A stretch of DNA of 10,478 nt from Clostridiales bacterium (GTDB taxonomy: Bacteria; Bacillota; Clostridia; Oscillospirales; Acutalibacteraceae). Each line of letters begins with the position of its first letter. The stretch's first letter is position 1. A program made the position numbers and the translations under genes. This document shows positions 6,649-10,478 of the stretch, in pieces. The notes beneath the pieces are model-generated. The model made no database searches. It was not told where the DNA came from and saw only the letters and a list, made by a program, of their open reading frames with translations. The stretch covers positions 1 through 10,478 of the forward strand of contig JAHZDE010000030.1 of the NCBI GenBank assembly GCA_019422525.1, written 5' to 3'.

Positions 6649-7515
6649 ATGGGATTTCTCACCGACTGGCTGACAGACTGGTTAAAAGGGCTTCTGATCG
6701 AGGGTATCATGGGCAACCTCACGGGGCTTTTTGATACGGTCAATACCCGTGTCGGAGAGATTGCGGTGCAAGTGGGGACGACCCCGGCGGCGTGGAACGC
6801 CGGGGTCTTTTCCCTCATACGGCAGCTTTCTGAAACGGTGATACTGCCGATTGCCGGTCTGGTCTTGACCTTTGTTGCCACCTATGAGCTGATCCAGCTC
6901 ATTATCGAAAAAAACAACCTGCACGATCTGGACTATTGGATTTTCTTCAAGTGGATTTTCAAAACGGCTGCGGCCATCCTCATTCTGTCCAACACATTCA
7001 ATATCGTCATGGCGGTGTTTGATGTGTCCCAAAGCGTGATTGCCAGCGCAGCCGGGATTGTGCAGGGCTCAACGGACATTTCTTCCTCCATGATCGATAC
7101 GCTGGAGGCAAGTCTGGAAACCATGAGCCTTGGCGCTCTGTTGGGGCTGTGGCTCCAATCGTTCCTCATTCATGTAACCATGTGGGCGCTGAACATCGTG
7201 ATTTTCGTCATCGTCTACGGGCGCATGATTGAGATTTACCTGCTCACAAGTCTGGCTCCGCTGCCTGTGGCGACCCTCTCCAACCGGGAGCTGGGCAGCA
7301 TGGGCCAAAACTATTTGAAGTCCCTGTTTGCCGTGGGATTCCAAGGGATGCTGATCCTTGTGTGCGTCGCCATCTATGCGGTACTCATTCAAGGGATCGC
7401 CACGGGCGGCGACCCCATCGGGGCCATTTGGGGCTGTGTGGGGTACACGGTGCTGTTGTGCTTCTGCCTGTTCAAAACAGGGACGATTGCCCGGAGCATC
7501 TTTAGTGCTCATTAA
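6649..7515 (+). CDS. VirB6/TrbL-like conjugal transfer membrane protein
   Basis: A 288-residue polytopic membrane protein, ATG 6649, with a modest AAGGG site at 6635-6639. Hydrophobic segments lie near residues 62-88, 104-124, 160-195 (probably two), 228-250 and 258-277; an amphipathic N-terminus (LTDWLTDWLKGLLIEGIMG) precedes them. The position between Maff2 and PrgI and the topology match the clostridial VirB6/TrbL-like channel protein, an inner-membrane part of the type IV secretion apparatus. The gene contains a terminator-like perfect 10-bp hairpin at 6780-6811. The stop is 14 bases before the next gene. Confidence 0.85.
   Translation: MGFLTDWLTDWLKGLLIEGIMGNLTGLFDTVNTRVGEIAVQVGTTPAAWNAGVFSLIRQLSETVILPIAGLVLTFVATYELIQLIIEKNNLHDLDYWIFFKWIFKTAAAILILSNTFNIVMAVFDVSQSVIASAAGIVQGSTDISSSMIDTLEASLETMSLGALLGLWLQSFLIHVTMWALNIVIFVIVYGRMIEIYLLTSLAPLPVATLSNRELGSMGQNYLKSLFAVGFQGMLILVCVAIYAVLIQGIATGGDPIGAIWGCVGYTVLLCFCLFKTGTIARSIFSAH
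6780..6811 (+). promoter_or_regulatory. Terminator-like hairpin inside the virB6-like gene
   Basis: GACCCCGGCG (6780-6789) and CGCCGGGGTC (6798-6807) form a perfect 10-bp stem over an 8-base loop, followed directly by TTTT at 6808-6811. It codes for TTPAAWNAGVF in the reading frame. By sequence it qualifies as an intrinsic terminator if translation does not cover it. Confidence 0.45.
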
Positions 7516-7529
7516 GAAAGGGGTGTTGT

Positions 7530-7781
7530 ATGCCAAGAAGATACGGGCCGGACGGAACGGCCCTATGGAATGGAAAAGCCCCGGAGGAATTTTCCGAGGC
7601 GGATGTGTACCGCTTCATGGCGGAAACGGAGGAGGTGCTGCAAAAGCGGGAGCTGCTGGGCGGTGAAAGCGACGCCAGGTCGATTGCCCAGCGGCTGGCC
7701 GAGGGCCGCACGCAGGCCGCCCGGGACAACGCCGCCCGCCCCGCCAGGGCAGCGGTGAAGGAGTCCGGGCATGACCGATAA
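7530..7781 (+). CDS. Small hypothetical protein of the ICE transfer operon
   Basis: An 83-residue soluble, charged protein starting at ATG 7530 after AAAGGGG at 7517-7523. The N-terminal part (MPRRYGPDGTALWNGKAPEEFSEADVYRF, shown in pieces: RRYGPDG then FSEADVYRF) leads to a predicted helical stretch with Glu/Leu (ETEEVLQKRELL, residues 32-43), an Ala/Arg-rich region, and a basic end. I do not recognise a family function. It lies in the virB6-methylase gap, and its stop overlaps the next gene's start by 11 bases, so the two are coupled. It could be an adaptor for the methylase or a channel accessory; nothing in the sequence decides this. Confidence 0.7.
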   Translation: MPRRYGPDGTALWNGKAPEEFSEADVYRFMAETEEVLQKRELLGGESDARSIAQRLAEGRTQAARDNAARPARAAVKESGHDR

Positions 7782-8556
7782 TACCGCTTTGGGACAAAAT
7801 GTCCCAAACATGGCGGAGGGCCTGTACCTCATGGACGGGATCAAGGGGCTGCTGTCCCTGCCCCAGCACTCGGTTGATATGCTGCTCACCGATCCGCCCT
7901 ACGGCACCACCCGGAATTACTGGGATGTACCGCTGCCGCTCCCCGAGCTGTGGGAGGCGGTGAAATGGGCGGTCAAGCCAAACGGGGCGGTGCTGTTTTT
8001 CGCCCAATGCCCCTATGACAAGGTGCTGGGAGCGTCCAACCTGTCCATGCTTCGCTATGAGTGGGTATGGTACAAGGAACGGGGAACGGGTTTTCTCAAC
8101 GCCAACCGAGCCCCGCTGAAAAAGTCGGAGAACATTCTGGTGTTCTACCAGAAGTCCCCGGTCTATCATCCGCAATTCACCTATGGGGAACCCTATCGCC
8201 GGGTATATTCTCGCAGCGGCTCCAGCTCTAACTATGGAGCATTTGAGCGTGTTGGTACGAAGTCCAGCGATGGGCGGCGCTATCCGGGAAATGTGCTGTT
8301 TGTCCCCACGGTGATGGGTGGCATCCACCCAACGCAAAAGCCTGTGGAACTGTGCGAATACTTCATAAAGACCTACACCGACGAAGGAGCGGTGATAGCG
8401 GATATTTGCGCTGGTTCCGGCACAACGGCGGTGGCGGCCCTCAATACGGGCCGCCGCTTTATCTGCTTTGAAAACGCCCCAGCCATCTATGGCCCCGCCG
8501 TCCAGCGCATTGAGCAGGCACGGCTGGCTGTGGAGCGTGGCGGGAAAGGAGTGTAA
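7771..8556 (+). CDS. Site-specific DNA methyltransferase (N6_N4_Mtase, beta order)
   Basis: A 261-residue orphan methyltransferase. ATG 7771 has AAGGAG at 7758-7763, 7 bases upstream, so it is preferred over ATG 7810. Motif IV DPPY (41-44, TDPPYGTT) comes before HPTQKP (186-191) and the SAM-binding motif DICAGSGTT (211-219). This is the beta-class order, and DPPY suggests N6-adenine methylation. The middle (100-180) is the likely target-recognition region. No cognate nuclease is adjacent, so the role is probably self-protection or regulation of the element. Copy 5 of the palindrome (7791-7805) is inside the first codons and supplies residues LGQNVPN near the N-terminus, which look like an addition to the normal family start. 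It is followed by the MT-A70 gene. Confidence 0.88.
   Translation: MTDNTALGQNVPNMAEGLYLMDGIKGLLSLPQHSVDMLLTDPPYGTTRNYWDVPLPLPELWEAVKWAVKPNGAVLFFAQCPYDKVLGASNLSMLRYEWVWYKERGTGFLNANRAPLKKSENILVFYQKSPVYHPQFTYGEPYRRVYSRSGSSSNYGAFERVGTKSSDGRRYPGNVLFVPTVMGGIHPTQKPVELCEYFIKTYTDEGAVIADICAGSGTTAVAALNTGRRFICFENAPAIYGPAVQRIEQARLAVERGGKGV
7791..7805. repeat. Dispersed palindrome, copy 5 (after orf83, inside methylase start)
   Basis: GGGACA-AAA-TGTCCC, 9 bases after the stop of the 83-residue gene and 20 bases into the methylase gene. The flanks are CTTT and AAAC, making the local symmetry TTTGGGACA/TGTCCCAAA perfect over 9 bases per arm. Confidence 0.85.
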
Positions 8557-9131
8557 TTATCGGAGTATATTCCATCATCTACGCCGATCCCCCGTGGCGC
8601 TACTCCCAAAAGGGCTTGCAGGGGGCGGCAGAGCATCATTACCCCACCATGAGTATTGACGAGCTTTGTGCGCTGCCTGTGGCTGATCTTGCGGCCACGG
8701 ACAGCGCACTTTTCCTGTGGGCCACCTTTCCCCAACTCCCGGAGGCCCTGCGGCTGATCCGGGAATGGGGCTTCACCTACAAAAGCGTGGCTTTCGTCTG
8801 GCTCAAGAAAAACCGCAAGGCGGATAGCTGGTTTTATGGGCTGGGCTTCTGGACACGGGCCAATGCGGAGGTGTGCCTGCTGGCGACACGGGGCCACCCC
8901 AAGCGGCAGGCGGCCAACATCCACCAGTTTATCATTTCGCCCATCGAGGCCCACAGCAAAAAGCCGGACGAGGCCCGGGACAAGATTGTGGCCCTCATGG
9001 GCGATCTGCCCCGTGTGGAGCTGTTCGCCCGGCAGACCCCGCCCGGCTGGGATGTGTGGGGCAACGAGGTACAGTCCACGCTCCGGGACTTCGGGACAAA
9101 ATGTCCCAAGGTGGGCATGAAAGGAGGCTGA
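8556..9131 (+). CDS. MT-A70-family adenine methyltransferase, non-canonical start
   Basis: About 191 residues if started at ATT 8556, behind AAAGGAG at 8545-8551. The frame reads IIGVYSIIYADPPWRYSQ, so the catalytic DPPW lies at about residues 11-14. Later blocks are HHYPTMSIDEL, FLWATFPQLPEAL, WGFTYKSVAFVWLKK, FWTRANAEVCLLATRG and a closing GWDVWGNEV. These are typical of bacterial MT-A70 (METTL-like) N6-adenine methylases. Between the in-frame stop at 8511-8513 and TTG 8616 there is no ATG, GTG or TTG; starting at 8616 would remove DPPW. The codon just before ATT is GTA at 8553, so a one-base loss of an ancestral GTG is plausible. The C-terminal end FGTKCPKVGMKGG is a tail made from palindrome copy 6. 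Confidence 0.75.
   Translation: MIGVYSIIYADPPWRYSQKGLQGAAEHHYPTMSIDELCALPVADLAATDSALFLWATFPQLPEALRLIREWGFTYKSVAFVWLKKNRKADSWFYGLGFWTRANAEVCLLATRGHPKRQAANIHQFIISPIEAHSKKPDEARDKIVALMGDLPRVELFARQTPPGWDVWGNEVQSTLRDFGTKCPKVGMKGG
9093..9107. repeat. Dispersed palindrome, copy 6 (end of MT-A70 gene)
   Basis: GGGACA-AAA-TGTCCC, ending 22 bases before the MT-A70 stop and 28 before the prgI start. The flanks CTTC and AAGG extend the pairing as in copy 4. In frame it gives FGTKCPK. Confidence 0.85.
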
Positions 9132-9134
9132 CCT

Positions 9135-9509
9135 ATGCCCTATGTGAATGTCCCCAATGACCTGTCCAAAATCAAAACCAAGATTGCCTTTAACCTCACC
9201 AAGCGGCAGCTGATCTGCTTCGGGATCGGGGCGGCTATCGGGATTCCCACCTATCTGCTGACCCGTGGGGCCATCGGCAACACCGGGGCGCTGTTCCTCA
9301 TGCTGGGGATCATGCTCCCGGCCTTTCTCATGGCGATGTATGAAAAGGACGGGCTGCCCTTTGAAAAGGTACTGCGAAACATGATCAACACCAAGTTCCT
9401 GCGGCCCGGCATCCGGCCCTATCGGACGCAGAATATCTATGCTCCATTCACAGGAAGGGCTGAGTCTGTTGAACGCAACCAAAAAGAGATCAAACATAAA
9501 AAGAAATAA
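9135..9509 (+). CDS. prgI: PrgI-family conjugation membrane protein (VirB3-like)
   Basis: A 124-residue protein with AAAGGAGG at 9120-9127 and its start 3 bases after the preceding stop. The N-terminal VNVPNDLSKIKTKIAFNLTKRQ leads into two membrane segments (about residues 26-44 and 48-68), then the conserved YEKDGLPFEKVLRNMI segment and a basic tail. PrgI proteins are VirB3-like inner-membrane subunits that sit next to, and work with, the VirB4 ATPase. The last 34 codons (from about 9406) switch to AT-richer sequence, and a diverged copy of the same 101 bases occurs at 10378-10478. VirB4, the usual next gene, is displaced by the cargo that follows. Confidence 0.9.
   Translation: MPYVNVPNDLSKIKTKIAFNLTKRQLICFGIGAAIGIPTYLLTRGAIGNTGALFLMLGIMLPAFLMAMYEKDGLPFEKVLRNMINTKFLRPGIRPYRTQNIYAPFTGRAESVERNQKEIKHKKK
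9406..9506 (+). repeat. Direct repeat, left copy (prgI 3' end)
   Basis: The left arm of the 101-base direct repeat that brackets the AT-rich cargo (right arm 10378-10478). The best conserved core is GACGCAGAATATC through GCTCCATTCA, 26 identical bases. The two arms differ at 17 positions, so the duplication is not recent or comes from related but different elements. Confidence 0.75.
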
Positions 9510-9607
9510 GCGCTGGGCGGTGCTATTTACCGCATATTAAATCGCTGGGATAGAAAAGATGCTGTCTGGTTTTGACGCAACAGACAAATTTGGCTTAATA
9601 CAATTCC

Positions 9608-9636
9608 TTGACAAACGGCGATACCTCTGCTAATAT
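9608..9636 (+). promoter_or_regulatory. Strong extended -10 promoter of the cargo pair
   Basis: TTGACA (9608-9613), 17-base spacer, TAATAT (9631-9636) with TG at 9628-9629 as an extended -10. This is a near-consensus sigma-A promoter, placing the start near 9643, within the operator-like repeats. Confidence 0.8.
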
Positions 9637-9664
9637 GAAGTAAACTTCACGAGAAGCAAACTTC
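9637..9664. promoter_or_regulatory. Tandem palindromic operators
   Basis: GAAGTAAACTTC at 9637-9648 and GAAGCAAACTTC at 9653-9664 are two 12-base near-palindromes 16 bases apart (start to start). They overlap the transcription start of the following XRE-type regulator and are the natural candidate for its autorepression sites. The repeats are seen; the binding is inferred. Confidence 0.65.
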
Positions 9665-9682
9665 ATATAGAGGGTAGGTTAC

Positions 9683-9913
9683 ATGAAAACTAAAGTTAAG
9701 GAATTGCGAATAACAGCAAATATGACACAGCAACAGTTAGCTGACTTGGTTCATGTTTCTTCCCGCACAATTATTTCCATTGAAAAAGAGCAATATAACC
9801 CCTCTCTTATGCTGGCATATAGGATTGCACAGGTATTTGGTGTGACGGTAGAGGAATTGTGTTGCTTGAAAGAAAACATGGAGCAGGAAGATGCACAATA
9901 TGAAGTTCCTTAG
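9683..9913 (+). CDS. XRE-family helix-turn-helix regulator
   Basis: A 76-residue, single-domain HTH protein (HTH_3 type, YozG-like size). AGAGGG at 9669-9674. Helix 2 TQQQLADLVHV (15-25) and recognition helix SSRTIISIEKE (26-36), followed by PSLMLAYRIAQVFGVTVEELCCL, are typical of Cro/CI-like repressors. The GC content is lower than in the conjugation genes, indicating separate origin. It is probably co-transcribed with the small membrane protein downstream (48 bases between them) from the promoter at 9608 and may bind the two operators. The pair occurs widely in Firmicutes as a small regulator plus membrane protein. A toxin-antitoxin or sensing role is possible but not shown by the sequence. 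Confidence 0.88.
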   Translation: MKTKVKELRITANMTQQQLADLVHVSSRTIISIEKEQYNPSLMLAYRIAQVFGVTVEELCCLKENMEQEDAQYEVP

Positions 9914-9961
9914 TTGAATTTTTGTAGAGGATAAGAATTAAGAACCAGGAGGAAAAGCTAT

Positions 9962-10258
9962 ATGAAACAGTCGGCTAACCAAAGACCCGTTAAGGATGAA
10001 CGAGATAAACAGATAGATGTGTGCGCCAAAAGCAATTCGCTTGAATACACGGTTGCAGCAACACAAATTTTAACTATTTTGTGCCTGATTAAAGGCAACC
10101 CGGCATGGAAAGGTAGTTTGTCGTTGCTATTTTTGGGGGCTGCTTTTCAGCTGCTTTACAAATATAAGCAGTATGCAGAAAAGCTATATCGTCAAGTAGG
10201 TGTGCTTCTGCTGCTGGTAGGAGTTGCACTTCTGATCTGGTTTGGAATTACCGGGTAA
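9962..10258 (+). CDS. Small membrane protein, DUF6442-like
   Basis: A 98-residue protein with AGGAGG at 9947-9952, 9 bases before the start. A soluble, charged N-terminus with DERDKQID (12-19) and an AKSNSLEYT turn is followed by three hydrophobic stretches (about 28-44, 51-66 and 77-95) with the motif KGNPAWKGSL between the first two and YKYKQYAEKLY before the last. The DERxxQI start and KGNPAWKG loop agree with what I recall of the DUF6442 family, which often stands next to a small HTH gene. Function is unknown. It ends 44 bases before a strong terminator, closing the two-gene unit. Confidence 0.7.
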   Translation: MKQSANQRPVKDERDKQIDVCAKSNSLEYTVAATQILTILCLIKGNPAWKGSLSLLFLGAAFQLLYKYKQYAEKLYRQVGVLLLLVGVALLIWFGITG

Positions 10259-10302
10259 ATCTCCATACAACTAAATTTCCGCTGTCAACAGACAGTACAG
10301 CC

Positions 10303-10340
10303 AAACAGGAAACCTTAAAACGGTTTCCTGTTTTTCTTTT
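10303..10340 (+). terminator. Intrinsic terminator of the cargo pair
   Basis: CAGGAAACC (10306-10314) pairs with GGTTTCCTG (10322-10330) over a 7-base loop, with A-T pairs extending the stem, followed by TTTTTCTTTT. It is a classical rho-independent terminator. Confidence 0.9.
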
Positions 10341-10376
10341 CCAGCTACAAAGGACTATTTATATCCATTACCTGTG

Positions 10377-10478
10377 TCCGGCTTTCGACCCTATCAGACG
10401 CAGAATATCTATGCTCCATTCATGGGAAAGGAGGAGTCTATTGAACGCAGCCAAAACAAAACCAAACGCAAAAAGAAA
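10377..10478 (+). pseudogene. Second, partial copy of the prgI 3' end
   Basis: Bases 10378-10478 align without gaps to 9406-9506: 84 of 101 identical by hand count. In frame it reads SGFRPYQTQNIYAPF, then MGKEESIERSQNKTKRKKK, against GIRPYRTQNIYAPF and TGRAESVERNQKEIKHKKK in the intact gene. No stop is reached before the window edge, and there is no convincing start, so it is the tail only. It is most likely the original prgI end of the recipient element, or a tail carried by the insertion, followed by virB4 outside the window. Confidence 0.7.

Noticed and set aside
7025..7034. TGTCCCAAAG, an exact right half of the dispersed palindrome
   Set aside because: The left arm is TGTTTG rather than GGGACA, so there is no palindrome; it is explained by the codons for VSQS in the virB6-like gene.
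8433..8455. GGCGGCCC/GGGCCGCC hairpin inside the beta-class methylase gene
   Set aside because: It is an 8-bp stem in conserved coding sequence next to the SAM motif, without a T-run directly after it; probably a result of GC-rich codons.
9637..9664. CRISPR-like repeat
   Set aside because: There are only two 12-base units 16 bases apart next to a promoter; this fits an operator, not a repeat-spacer array.

Overview
The window looks like one end and the early transfer region of an integrative conjugative element (ICE) of the Tn1549/CTn2-like kind found in gut Clostridia (Oscillospiraceae/Lachnospiraceae). The evidence is the gene set and its order: ParB-like protein, DUF4406/DUF7768-type protein, ArdA, PcfB, VirD4/TraG coupling protein, Maff2, VirB6/TrbL-like protein, DNA methylases and PrgI. 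GGAGG-type ribosome binding sites and GC-rich codon use agree. The host genus cannot be fixed from the window. No integrase, relaxase, VirB4 ATPase or replication gene is visible; they should lie beyond the right edge.

Layout. (1) 1-55: the 3' two thirds of a tRNA-Ala(GGC) on the minus strand without its 5' third, best read as the attachment-site repeat at the element's end. A 7-bp inverted repeat follows at 62-83. (2) 132-911, minus strand: an AT-rich HNH-endonuclease-like gene with its own promoter. (3) 1021-1139: two terminator-like hairpins in the leader of the GC-rich operon. (4) 1140-9509, plus strand: the conjugation and maintenance block. (5) 9510-10340: an AT-rich two-gene cargo, an XRE-type regulator plus a small membrane protein, with a strong promoter, tandem operator-like palindromes and a terminator. 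It lies where virB4 would normally follow prgI. (6) 10377-10478: a second, diverged copy of the 3' end of prgI, open to the window edge.

How it works together. PcfB and VirD4/TraG would bring the relaxosome to the transfer channel. Maff2, the VirB6-like protein and PrgI (VirB3-like) are inner-membrane parts of that channel. ArdA and the two methylases would protect incoming DNA from host restriction. The ParB-like protein may serve maintenance or regulation.

The most striking signal is a dispersed palindrome, GGGACA-N3-TGTCCC, present six times. Five copies lie at a gene's 3' end and split the operon into coupled gene blocks: parB | DUF4406-ardA | pcfB-traG | maff2-virB6-orf83 | two methylases | prgI. 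The sixth is inside parB. Other notable points are a nested inverted-repeat element of about 160-200 nt after parB, a prgI 3'-end duplication around the AT-rich cargo, and two genes (pcfB and the MT-A70 methylase) that lack a canonical start where family and ribosome-site evidence puts one.
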